From JAEMQF01 sp963791595 (GTDB lineage: Bacteria > Pseudomonadota > Gammaproteobacteria > Burkholderiales > Burkholderiaceae_C): a stretch of DNA of 64,000 nucleotides. The stretch is from positions 393,440 through 457,439 of the forward strand of contig CAWBTF010000012.1 of NCBI GenBank assembly GCA_963791595.1, in the 5' to 3' direction. The notes under the pieces are model-generated. The model searched no databases and had not been told where the DNA came from. It was given only the letters and a program-made list of their open reading frames with translations. This document shows, one piece after another, positions 35,518 through 43,788 of this stretch. The translations under genes were made by a program, and so were the position numbers. The first letter of the stretch is position 1. The number at the start of each line of letters is the position of its first letter.

Positions 35518-35561
35518 GCGCCCTGCAATTGCCGCCGTGGCAATCCCGCAGGGCGCTTCTT
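35518..35561 (+). terminator. Strong terminator between the adhesin and TolC-like genes
   Basis: GCGCCCTGC (35518-35526) pairs with GCAGGGCGC (35548-35556), and inside it ATTGCC pairs with GGCAAT around a 5-nt loop; TTCTT follows. This should stop or reduce read-through into the channel gene. Confidence 0.75.
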
Positions 35562-35597
35562 GCGTTGTCAGAACAGGCTCCATTGCTCCGATTTCCC

Positions 35598-37070
35598 ATG
35601 CTCCACAAGTGGAACGCCATCTGCGCCGCCTTCGCGCTGCTGCTGGCCGGCACCTGTGCGAGCGCGCAGCCCGGCGGCGATACGTTGCGGTCGACCGCGG
35701 CGAGCGCGATCGCGAATCATCCCGATGTCAATGCCCGCTTCAACGCCTATCGGGCCGCCATCGATGCCGCGGCCGCCGCGCGTGGTTCGTACTGGCCGCG
35801 CATCGACCTCAACGCCAGCGCCGCGCGCGACAACGAACGCATTGACGCGGCCACGCCGGTGTCCCAATCGATGGGCCGCACCGGTGTCGGGCTCACGATC
35901 ACCCAGTTGCTCTGGGACGGTTTGGGCACGCACAACGACGTTTCCCGGTTGAACCACGACCAGCTGGCGCGCTATTTTGAATGGCTCGACGCGACCGAGC
36001 AGATCGCCCTCGAAGTGGCACGAACCCACTACGACGTGATGCGGTTGCGGCGCCTCGTCCAGCTTGCCGAAGAAAACTATGTGCAGCACCGCTACGCGTA
36101 CCTGCAGATCGAGTCGCGCGTGAAGGCCGGCGTCGGACGGGGCGTCGACCTCGAACAGGCTGCCGCGCGGCTGGCACAGGCCGAGTCGACGCTGGCGCTC
36201 GAGATCGCCGACCTGCACGACGCTTCGGCGCGCTACCTGCGCGTCGTGGGCACACCGCCACCGCGGCAGTTGCCGGGCTTGAAGCCACTCGCCAGCGGCA
36301 TCCCGATCAAGTCGGCCGAGGCACTGGTGCGCGCGACCCGTCACAACGCGGCGGTCAGCGCGGCCATCGAGAACCTGCGCGCATCGCGCGCGCTCGTCGA
36401 CGTGCGTCAGGCTGCCTATCAGCCGCGTGCCGAAGCCCGCCTGCGAGGCGAGAGTGGCCACCATCTGGACGGCGTGCGCGATCGAACCCGAGCCGGCACC
36501 GCCGAGCTCGTCTTGACTTGGAATCTCTACAACGGCGGCGCCGACCAGGCACGCGTGCGGCAACAGGTCAACCTCCTGAACCAGGCGGCCAACCAGCGCG
36601 ACAAGGCCTGCCACGATGCACGCCTGGCAGCGGCCATCGCCTTCAACGACATCGCCAGGCTCAGCGATCAACTGGTCTTGCTGGAGCGCAATGCCACGGC
36701 GATCGAGAAAGCGCGCGATGCTTACCGCCAGCAGTTCGACATCGGGCAACGCAGTCTGCTCGACCTGCTCAACGCGGAAAACGAGCGCTACTCCGCCACC
36801 CGAGCCTACGCCAACGCCGAACATGACCTGGCGACGGCGTACGCCCGAGCGCACGCGTCGATGAATCAACTGGGCATGCAACTCGGCCTCAGCCGGGCCC
36901 CGAACCCTGGCGCCGACCCGGCCGAATGGGCGCAGGGCGATGACGCTCCCGAACGCTGCGAGGGCACCCCCATCACGGTGGAGTCCACTAGCCGCGAGGA
37001 GCTCGACGCCCGCGCGCTGCGCCTGAGCAACGCCACGCCAGGAAGCAAGCCCCCGGCGCGCAAGCCCTGA
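35598..37070 (+). CDS. TolC-family outer membrane channel of the type I secretion system (LapE type)
   Basis: From the ATG at 35598 the product is 490 residues with a Sec signal peptide (MLHKWNAICAAFALLLAGTCASA). Two outer-membrane-efflux repeats follow (roughly 30-230 and 240-440), rich in long amphipathic helices with the AGVGRGVDLEQAAARLAQAE and QFDIGQRSLLDLLNAENE segments typical of TolC proteins. The last ~50 residues are a polar tail. It provides the outer-membrane exit duct for the adhesin. It lies after the terminator at 35518-35561, so it may be expressed less than the cargo or from its own promoter. Confidence 0.92.
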   Translation: MLHKWNAICAAFALLLAGTCASAQPGGDTLRSTAASAIANHPDVNARFNAYRAAIDAAAAARGSYWPRIDLNASAARDNERIDAATPVSQSMGRTGVGLTITQLLWDGLGTHNDVSRLNHDQLARYFEWLDATEQIALEVARTHYDVMRLRRLVQLAEENYVQHRYAYLQIESRVKAGVGRGVDLEQAAARLAQAESTLALEIADLHDASARYLRVVGTPPPRQLPGLKPLASGIPIKSAEALVRATRHNAAVSAAIENLRASRALVDVRQAAYQPRAEARLRGESGHHLDGVRDRTRAGTAELVLTWNLYNGGADQARVRQQVNLLNQAANQRDKACHDARLAAAIAFNDIARLSDQLVLLERNATAIEKARDAYRQQFDIGQRSLLDLLNAENERYSATRAYANAEHDLATAYARAHASMNQLGMQLGLSRAPNPGADPAEWAQGDDAPERCEGTPITVESTSREELDARALRLSNATPGSKPPARKP

Positions 37071-37146
37071 ACCTTTGAGAGCCGCGCCGCAGCTTCATCG
37101 CGCGCGCTGCGCGCATCTCCGCGCAGGCAGGGCACTTCCAGCCAGG

Positions 37147-38622
37147 TCAGCGCCTAGTCGGCGGCAAGTCGGTGCACACGCCTTCAAACGCCTCGGCCGC
37201 CATGCCGATGCTCTCGCCGAGCGTCGGGTGCGGGTGGATCGTCTTGCCGATGTCCACGGCGTCGGCGCCCATCTCGATCGCCAAGGCCACTTCGCCGATC
37301 ATGTCGCCCGCATGGGTGCCGACGATTCCGCCACCGACAATGCGGTGTGTCTCTTCACTGAACAGCAGCTTCGTGAAGCCTTCGTCGCGGCCGTTCGCAA
37401 TGGCGCGTCCCGAGGCCGTCCACGGGAACAGGCCCTTGCGGACGCTCAGGCCCTTGGCCTTCGCCTCGTCTTCGGTGACGCCGACCCACGCGATTTCCGG
37501 GTCGGTATAGGCCACGCTGGGGATGACCCTCGGATCGAAGCTCGCGCGCCGCAGCTTCTCATCGCCCAATTGCTCGCCGGCCGCCACTTCGGCCGCCACA
37601 TGCGCTTCGTGCACCGCCTTGTGCGCGAGCATCGGCTGGCCGACGATGTCGCCGATGGCGAAGATGTGCGCGACGTTGGTTCGCATCTGCGAATCGACGC
37701 CGATGAAGCCGCGTTCGCCGACGCTGACTCCCGCCTTTTCCGCGCCGATCTTCTTGCCGTTCGGTGCACGCCCCACGGCTTGCAGCACCATGTCGTAGGT
37801 CTGCGCTTGCGAGGGCGCGCCCTCGCCTTCGAAACGCACGGCAATCCCCTCAGGCAAGGCCTGCGCGCCGACGGTCTTCGTCTTCAGCATGATCTTGTCG
37901 AAACGCAGCGCATTCATTCTTTGCCAGACCTTGACGAGGTCGCGGTCGGCGCCGAGCATGAGTCCGTCCAGCATCTCGACCACATCCAGCCGCGCGCCGA
38001 GCGTGGAATACACCGTCCCCATCTCCAGGCCGATGATGCCGCCGCCGATGATGAGCACGCGCTTGGGCGCCTGGCGCAGTTCCAGCGCACCGGTGCTCGT
38101 GACCACGCGCGGGTCATCGGGCAGGAAAGGCAGCTTCATCGCTTCCGAGCCCGCGGCGATGATCGCGCGCTTGAATCGCACCACCTGCGCGGCGCCTGAC
38201 AGCGGCCTCACCGACATGTGAAACGGGTCGGCAAACTCGCCCACGCCGTGCAGCACGGTCACCTTGCGCATCTTCGCCATCGCGGCCAGGCCACCGGTCA
38301 ATTTGCCGACGACCTTGTCTTTGTGCGCCTTGAGCTTGGCTCGGTCCAGTGCCGGCTCGCTGAATGTGACGCCGAGTGCGGCGAAATGCTTCACCTCGTC
38401 CATCACCGAAGCCACATGCAGCAGCGCCTTGGACGGAATGCAGCCGACGTTCAGACACACGCCCCCGAGCGTGGGATAGCGCTCGACCAGCACCGTCTTC
38501 AATCCCAGGTCGGCAGCGCGAAACGCCGCCGAATACCCTCCCGGCCCAGCGCCGAGCACGAGCAGATCGCATTCCAGGTCGGCAGCACCGGTGCTTGCCG
38601 TTGCTGAGGTGGTGGAGGCCAT
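37147..38622 (-). CDS. lpdA: Dihydrolipoyl dehydrogenase (E3)
   Basis: From the ATG at 38622 the product is 491 residues. FAD-binding GAGPGGYSAAFRAADLG, the redox disulfide GGVCLNVGCIPSKALL, NAD-binding GGGIIGLEMGTVYSTLG and the C-terminal HPHPTLGE histidine/glutamate pair are all present. It reoxidises the lipoyl groups of AceF. There is no N-terminal lipoyl domain fusion, unlike some betaproteobacterial LpdA proteins. It starts 5 bp after the BPH stop, so it is the last gene of aceE-aceF-BPH-lpdA. Confidence 0.96.
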   Translation of the reverse strand: MASTTSATASTGAADLECDLLVLGAGPGGYSAAFRAADLGLKTVLVERYPTLGGVCLNVGCIPSKALLHVASVMDEVKHFAALGVTFSEPALDRAKLKAHKDKVVGKLTGGLAAMAKMRKVTVLHGVGEFADPFHMSVRPLSGAAQVVRFKRAIIAAGSEAMKLPFLPDDPRVVTSTGALELRQAPKRVLIIGGGIIGLEMGTVYSTLGARLDVVEMLDGLMLGADRDLVKVWQRMNALRFDKIMLKTKTVGAQALPEGIAVRFEGEGAPSQAQTYDMVLQAVGRAPNGKKIGAEKAGVSVGERGFIGVDSQMRTNVAHIFAIGDIVGQPMLAHKAVHEAHVAAEVAAGEQLGDEKLRRASFDPRVIPSVAYTDPEIAWVGVTEDEAKAKGLSVRKGLFPWTASGRAIANGRDEGFTKLLFSEETHRIVGGGIVGTHAGDMIGEVALAIEMGADAVDIGKTIHPHPTLGESIGMAAEAFEGVCTDLPPTRR

Positions 38623-38627
38623 GGCGG

Positions 38628-39200
38628 TCAGACTTTCAGCTTGATGGTGTGGGCGCGCACCGGCCCACTGGAGTTTTTGTCGAATTCGCAACCGGCGCGC
38701 ACGCCGAGCTCGGCCAGATCGCGCGCCGATTTGACGCGGTCGTAGGCGGCGTACATCGCGCCGAGCGCGAATGCGCGGCCGGTGCCGATGCCCCAGAACC
38801 GATCGAACTCGAACACTTCGCGATAAGAGTAGACGGCGTAGATGCCCGTCGGGTTGGCGATCAGCGCGGTGAACTGCGAGCTCTCGTAAGGGTCTGCGTC
38901 TTCTTCCTTGGTGTTGAGGTAGTAGCTTTCCTTGAGCTTGGGGTGCAGCGCGAGAAAGGTGTCGAACACCTGGTCGCGCGAATTCAGCTTCAGCGCTTCG
39001 GGCGGCAGCGACGCGAGGGCCTTGCGCAGCACCGGAAAGTGCGCCGTCGTGCCAGCCATACCGATCCACGAATTGCCGCAGCGAAACAGCTTCTCGTTCG
39101 CCTCATAGCCATGCGCCAGGCGCGTGTCGCCGAAGGTCACCAGGCTGTCGGCGGCAATCGCCACGGTGCCACCCTTGCGCACCACCACCACCGTCGTCAC
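38628..39200 (-). CDS. Betaproteobacterial proteasome homologue (BPH), HslV-like Thr peptidase
   Basis: The start is the GTG at 39200, not a longer upstream frame: removing the Met exposes T1 of TTVVVVRKGG exactly as in Ntn-hydrolase proteasome subunits, and GAGG lies 8 nt upstream. The product is 190 residues. T1, D17 (AADS) and K36 (equivalent to K33 of HslV after a three-residue longer loop) form the catalytic set, and GMAGTTAHF corresponds to the conserved GxAG region. Known BPH proteins assemble into double-ring tetradecamers; their unfoldase is unsettled. It sits 10 bp after aceF and 5 bp before lpdA, within the pyruvate dehydrogenase operon. No HslU-type ATPase gene adjoins it. Confidence 0.9.
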   Translation of the reverse strand: MTTVVVVRKGGTVAIAADSLVTFGDTRLAHGYEANEKLFRCGNSWIGMAGTTAHFPVLRKALASLPPEALKLNSRDQVFDTFLALHPKLKESYYLNTKEEDADPYESSQFTALIANPTGIYAVYSYREVFEFDRFWGIGTGRAFALGAMYAAYDRVKSARDLAELGVRAGCEFDKNSSGPVRAHTIKLKV

Positions 39201-39210
39201 GGTCGCGGCC

Positions 39211-40888
39211 TCACAGCAAGACGCGGCGCATGTCGGCCAGGATTTCGCCGAGGTAGGCGTTGAAGCGTGCCGCGGCAGCGCCGTCAATGACACGGTGATC
39301 CCAGCTCAACGACAGCGGCAACATCAGTCGGGGCATGAAGGCCTTGCCATCCCAGCGGGGCTCGATGGCACTTCTGCAAACGCCGAGGATTGCGACCTCG
39401 GGCGCGTTGATGATCGGCGTGAAGTAGCGCCCGCCGATGCCCCCCAGCGATGAGATCGAGAAACACCCACCCGTCATCTCCGCAGGCGACAGCTTGCCCT
39501 CGCGCGCCTTTTTCGCCAGCTCGCTCATCTCGGCGCTGATCTGCAGCACGCCCTTGGCGTCGGCGTCCCTGATCACCGGCACCATCAGGCCGTTGGGCGT
39601 ATCGGCCGCAAAGCCGATGTGGAAGTACTGCTTCAACACGAGTTGCTCGCCGTCGAGCGACGCGTTGAACTCGGGGAACTTCTTCAGCGCCGCGACCGAC
39701 GCCTTGATCAGGAATCCGAGCATCGTGACCTTCACGCCCGACTTCTCGTTTTCCTTGTTCAGTTGCACGCGCAAGCGCTTCGAGCTCGGTGATGTCGGCA
39801 TCGTCGTGGTTCGTGACATGCGGAATCGAGACCCAGTTGCGGTGCAGATTCGCGCCGCTGATTTTCCTGATGCGAGAAAGGTCCTTGCGCTGCACCGGCC
39901 CGAACTTGGTGAAGTCGACTTGCGGCCATGGCAGCATGCCGGGGAAAGCGCCGCCCGTTGCCGCACCCGCCGGTGCCTTGGCGGCCTGGGCCTGCGTTTT
40001 CGTGGCACCGGACATCACACGCTTGACGAAGCTCTGCACGTCGTCTTGCGTGATGCGGCCCTTCGGCCCGCTGCCGGCAACTTCAGTGAGCGGCACCCCC
40101 AGCTCGCGCGCGAGCTTGCGAATCGTCGGTGAAGCGTGAGGCAGGCTGGTCGATGCCGCGGCAGGCTCTGGGGGCGCCAAGGCTGCCGTAGGCGAAGCAC
40201 GTGCGGTCGCATCGCTGGCCGATGGCGGCAAGCTTGCCGTCGCGGCCGGCGCGACGCTGCTCGCTGCACTTGGCGGCGCCCCGGTCACCTCCGAGGCCGG
40301 GCCGCTCGCTGCGCCGGTGGCTTCGATCACGGCGACCACGCTGCCCTTCGCGACCTTGTCACCGAGCTTGACTCGAACATCCTTCACGATGCCCGCATGC
40401 GACGACGGAATTTCCATCGACGCCTTGTCGCTCTCCACCGTGATCAGGCTTTGTTCGAGCTTGACCCGGTCGCCGGGCTTGACCAGCACTTCGATCACCG
40501 ACACCTCGGCGAAGTCGCCGATGTCGGGAACACGCAGCTCCACCGGGCCGGAAACTGCCACTGTCGGGGCAGTCGCGCCGGTCGGGGCCACCACGGTCGC
40601 TGCCACTGGCGATGTCACCGCCGCCGCTGGCGCTGCGCCTGCGGGCGCCGCCGCAGTCTCGATGACCAACACCGGCGCGCCTTGGTTGACCTTGTCGCCG
40701 AGCTTGACCCGCAACTCCTTCACGACGCCGGCGTGGGAGGACGGGATCTCCATCGACGCCTTGTCGCTCTCCACCGTCAACAGCGATTGCTCGACGCGAA
40801 CCGTGTCGCCCGGCGCGACGAGCAATTCGATGATTTCAACGTCCTTGAAGTCGCCGATGTCGGGAACCTTGACCTCTACCAACGCCAT
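39211..40888 (-). CDS. aceF: Pyruvate dehydrogenase E2 (dihydrolipoyl acetyltransferase), with one extra base near 39773
   Basis: From the ATG at 40888 the order is two near-identical lipoyl domains (each with VESDKASMEIPSS; K is lipoylated), Ala/Pro/Thr linkers, an E3-binding domain (ASPTIRKLARELGVPLTEVAGSGPKGRI) and a catalytic acyltransferase domain with LSWDHRVIDGA. Conservation changes frame at DITELEAL/RVQLNKENEKSG: one surplus base in the pair at 39773-39774 (plus strand). The span is 559 codons plus one base, so removing one base restores a 558-residue protein. Loss of an AceF core in an otherwise complete operon is improbable, so sequence error is the likeliest cause. Confidence 0.92.
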
Positions 40889-40943
40889 GTCGTTTGTCTC
40901 CAGTGCTTTTCTTTGGCCGGCCCGGGGTTGCAGGCCGTCGACT

Positions 40944-43655
40944 TCAGGCATTCAGCGGATTCACCCGCTCGGTGTCGATTTTGTACTTGGCGATCGCCTG
41001 CGCCACCAATGCGGGACTCAGCGCGCCGTCATCGACGAGCACCTTGAGTGCGGCGATCACGATGTAGTGCCGGTCGATCTCGAAGTGTTCGCGCAGGCGC
41101 GAGCGGAAGTCGCTGCGCCCGAAGCCGTCGGTGCCCAGCACCTTGTAGCTTCGCCCTTTCGGAATGAACGCGCGGATCTGCTCGGCGTAGTTCTTCATGT
41201 AGTCGGTGGAGGCCACCACCGGGCCCGCGTGGGCGCCGAGCTGCTTTGTGACGAACGCGGTGCGCGCAGTGGCCTGCGGATGCAGCAGGTTCCAGCGCTC
41301 CACGTCCTGGCCATCGCGCGCCAACTCATTGAAGCTCGGGCAGCTCCACACATTCGCCGTCACACCCCAGTCGGCTTCAAGCAAGGCCTTCGCGAACAAC
41401 GATTCGCGCAGGATCGTGCCGCTGCCGAGCAAATTGACGCGCGGCCGCGATGCTTCGCCAGCTCCGGCATCGAGCAGGTACATGCCCTGGATGATCTGCT
41501 CTTCGGTGCCCGGGCTCAGCCCGGGCTGCGGGTAGTTCTCGTTGAGCAGGGTGATGTAGTAGTAGACGTTCTCCTGCCGTTCCACCATTCGCTTCAGGCC
41601 GTGGTGCAGGATCACGCCGACCTCGTGCGCGAAGCTCGGGTCGTAGCTGATGCAGTTCGGGATCGTGCCCGCCAGGATGTGGCTGTGGCCGTCCTCGTGT
41701 TGCAGGCCCTCGCCGTTGAGGGTGGTGCGGCCCGACGTTCCGCCGAGCAGGAAGCCGCGCGCCTGCATATCGCCGGCGGCCCAGGCGAGGTCGCCGATGC
41801 GCTGGAAGCCGAACATCGAGTAGTACACGTAGAACGGCACCATGATGCGGTTGTTGGTGCTGTACGAGGTGGCCGCGGCGATCCAGCTGCTCATGCCGCC
41901 GGCCTCGTTGATGCCCTCTTGCAGAATCTGCCCGGCCTTGTCTTCCTTGTAGTACATGACCTGGTCCTTGTCGACCGGCGTGTACTTCTGGCCTTCCGGG
42001 TTATAGATGCCGATCTGGCGGAACAGCCCTTCCATGCCGAAGGTGCGCGCCTCGTCGACGAGGATCGGCACGACGCGCGGGCCGATCGTCTTGTCGCGCA
42101 GCAACTGCGTCAGGAAGCGCACATAGGCCTGCGTCGTTGAAATCTCCCGCCCTTCCGCGGTGGGCTCGAGCACGGCCTTGAAGGTATCGAGATCGGGCAC
42201 CGCCAGCTGCTCGTCGGCGCGCGCGCGCCGCTTGGGCAGGTAGCCGCCCAGGGCCTGCCGGCGTGCGTGCAGGTAGCGCATCTCGGGCGTGTCGTCGGCG
42301 GGCTTGTAGAACGGGATGTCGGGAAGTTGGTCGTCGGGAATGGGAATGTTGAAGCGGTCGCGAAACGCCTTCACGTCTTCGTCGACGAGCTTCTTCGTCT
42401 GGTGCGCCGTGTTCTTGCCTTCGCCGATCTTGCCCATGCCGAAGCCCTTGACGGTCTTGATCAGCAACACCGTCGGCTGGCCCTTGTGGTGCACGGCGCG
42501 GTGATAGGCGGCGTAGACCTTCTGCGGGTCGTGGCCGCCGCGCTGCAGGCGCCAGATGTCCTCGTCGCTCATCTTGGACACCATCTCCAGCAGCTTGGGG
42601 TGCCGGCCGAAGAAATTCTTGCGCACGAAGGCGCCATCGTTGGCCTTCATCGCCTGGTAGTCGCCGTCCACGGTGTCCATCATCACTTTGCGCAGGATTC
42701 CGTCCTTGTCGCGCGCGAGCAGCGGGTCCCAGTAGTTGCCCCAGAGTAGCTTGATCACGTTCCAGCCCGAGCCGCGGAATTCGCTCTCCAGCTCCTGAAT
42801 GATCTTGCCATTGCCGCGCACCGGGCCGTCCAGGCGCTGCAAATTGCAGTTGACGACGAAGATCAGGTTGTCGAGCTTTTCGCGCGCCGCCAAGCCGATC
42901 GCGCCCAGCGACTCGGGCTCGTCCATCTCGCCGTCTCCGCAGAACACCCACACCTTGCGGTTCTCGGTGTTGGCGATGCCACGCGCGTGCAGGTACTTGA
43001 GGAAACGCGCCTGGTAGATCGACATCAGCGGCCCGAGGCCCATCGACACCGTGGGGAACTGCCAGAACTCGGGCATCAGTTTCGGGTGCGGGTAGCTGGA
43101 GATGCCGCGGCCTTCGACCTCCTGCCGGAAGTTGCGCAGTTGCTCTTCCGTGATGCGGCCTTCCATGAAAGCGCGCGCGTAAATGCCGGGCGACGAGTGA
43201 CCCTGGATGTAGAGCAGGTCGCCGCCGTGTTGCTCGGTCTCGGCGTGCCAGAAATGGTTGAAGCCGGCACCGAACATCGTCGCCAGCGAAGCGAAGCTGG
43301 AGATGTGCCCGCCGAGGTCACCGCCATCGGCCGGGTTCAGGCGATTCGCCTTCACCACCATCGCCATCGCGTTCCAGCGCATGTAGGCGCGCAGCCGTTC
43401 TTCGATCTCCAGATTGCCCGGGCAGCGCTCTTCCTGGTCCGGGGGAATCGTGTTGACGTAGGCGGTGTTCGCCGAGAACGGCATGTCGATGCCGGCCTGG
43501 CGGGCGTGGTCGATCAGCTGTTCAAGCAGGAAATGCGCGCGATCGGCGCCCTCGGCGGCGATGACAGCCGAGAGAGCGTCGAGCCATTCGCGTGTCTCCT
43601 GCGAATCGGCATCGTTGGCCGCGGCACCAAACAGCGATTCAGGCATGGCAGACAT
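40944..43655 (-). CDS. aceE: Pyruvate dehydrogenase E1, homodimeric type
   Basis: From the ATG at 43655, with GGAGAG seven bases upstream, the product is 903 residues, the usual AceE length. The thiamine diphosphate motif is GDGEMDEPES through NCNLQRLDGPVRGNGK, and the C-terminal half has the expected ATSYSTNNRIMVPFYVYYSMFG and HEDGHSH segments. It decarboxylates pyruvate and acetylates the lipoyl arms of AceF. It leads the aceE-aceF-BPH-lpdA operon and is divergent from a sensor kinase operon, with a 12-bp palindrome in the shared 133-bp spacer. Confidence 0.97.
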   Translation of the reverse strand: MSAMPESLFGAAANDADSQETREWLDALSAVIAAEGADRAHFLLEQLIDHARQAGIDMPFSANTAYVNTIPPDQEERCPGNLEIEERLRAYMRWNAMAMVVKANRLNPADGGDLGGHISSFASLATMFGAGFNHFWHAETEQHGGDLLYIQGHSSPGIYARAFMEGRITEEQLRNFRQEVEGRGISSYPHPKLMPEFWQFPTVSMGLGPLMSIYQARFLKYLHARGIANTENRKVWVFCGDGEMDEPESLGAIGLAAREKLDNLIFVVNCNLQRLDGPVRGNGKIIQELESEFRGSGWNVIKLLWGNYWDPLLARDKDGILRKVMMDTVDGDYQAMKANDGAFVRKNFFGRHPKLLEMVSKMSDEDIWRLQRGGHDPQKVYAAYHRAVHHKGQPTVLLIKTVKGFGMGKIGEGKNTAHQTKKLVDEDVKAFRDRFNIPIPDDQLPDIPFYKPADDTPEMRYLHARRQALGGYLPKRRARADEQLAVPDLDTFKAVLEPTAEGREISTTQAYVRFLTQLLRDKTIGPRVVPILVDEARTFGMEGLFRQIGIYNPEGQKYTPVDKDQVMYYKEDKAGQILQEGINEAGGMSSWIAAATSYSTNNRIMVPFYVYYSMFGFQRIGDLAWAAGDMQARGFLLGGTSGRTTLNGEGLQHEDGHSHILAGTIPNCISYDPSFAHEVGVILHHGLKRMVERQENVYYYITLLNENYPQPGLSPGTEEQIIQGMYLLDAGAGEASRPRVNLLGSGTILRESLFAKALLEADWGVTANVWSCPSFNELARDGQDVERWNLLHPQATARTAFVTKQLGAHAGPVVASTDYMKNYAEQIRAFIPKGRSYKVLGTDGFGRSDFRSRLREHFEIDRHYIVIAALKVLVDDGALSPALVAQAIAKYKIDTERVNPLNA

Positions 43656-43736
43656 CGGCTCTCCTTCCGTACGCGTTGTTTCGCGGGCGGCGCAGTCTCG
43701 CACAATTGCTACGCCATTCCTGACCGATGAAGCGGG

Positions 43737-43748
43737 ATATCGCGATAT
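43737..43748. promoter_or_regulatory. Perfect palindrome ATATCGCGATAT between aceE and the sensor kinase operon
   Basis: A 12-bp perfect dyad lies in the divergent spacer, centred about 46 bases upstream of the kinase start at 43789. That placing suits an operator for one or both transcription units. I do not recognise the cognate regulator. Confidence 0.4.
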
Positions 43749-43776
43749 GAAAGCGCCCGGTCAATGGCCCGGCCTC

Positions 43777-43782
43777 GATAAT
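43777..43782 (+). promoter_or_regulatory. -10 box of the sensor kinase gene, suggesting a leaderless mRNA
   Basis: GATAAT followed by CCGCCG and ATG (43789) mirrors the map promoter (GATAATCC... ATG). There is no Shine-Dalgarno sequence. This supports 43789 rather than the in-frame ATG at 43747 as the start. Confidence 0.4.
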
Positions 43783-43788
43783 CCGCCG

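Noticed and set aside
26049..37070. The adhesin/secretion locus as a recently acquired island
   Set aside because: No integrase, tRNA junction, repeats or evident composition change at its borders; it looks like resident chromosome.
37071..37146. Possible terminator between the TolC-like gene and lpdA
   Set aside because: Only GC-rich partial repeats without a stable stem or T-tract are present.
38628..39293. Longer start for the BPH gene (221 codons)
   Set aside because: The extra 31 residues overlap aceF out of frame and would bury the catalytic Thr; the GTG at 39200 exposes T1 and has a ribosome binding site.
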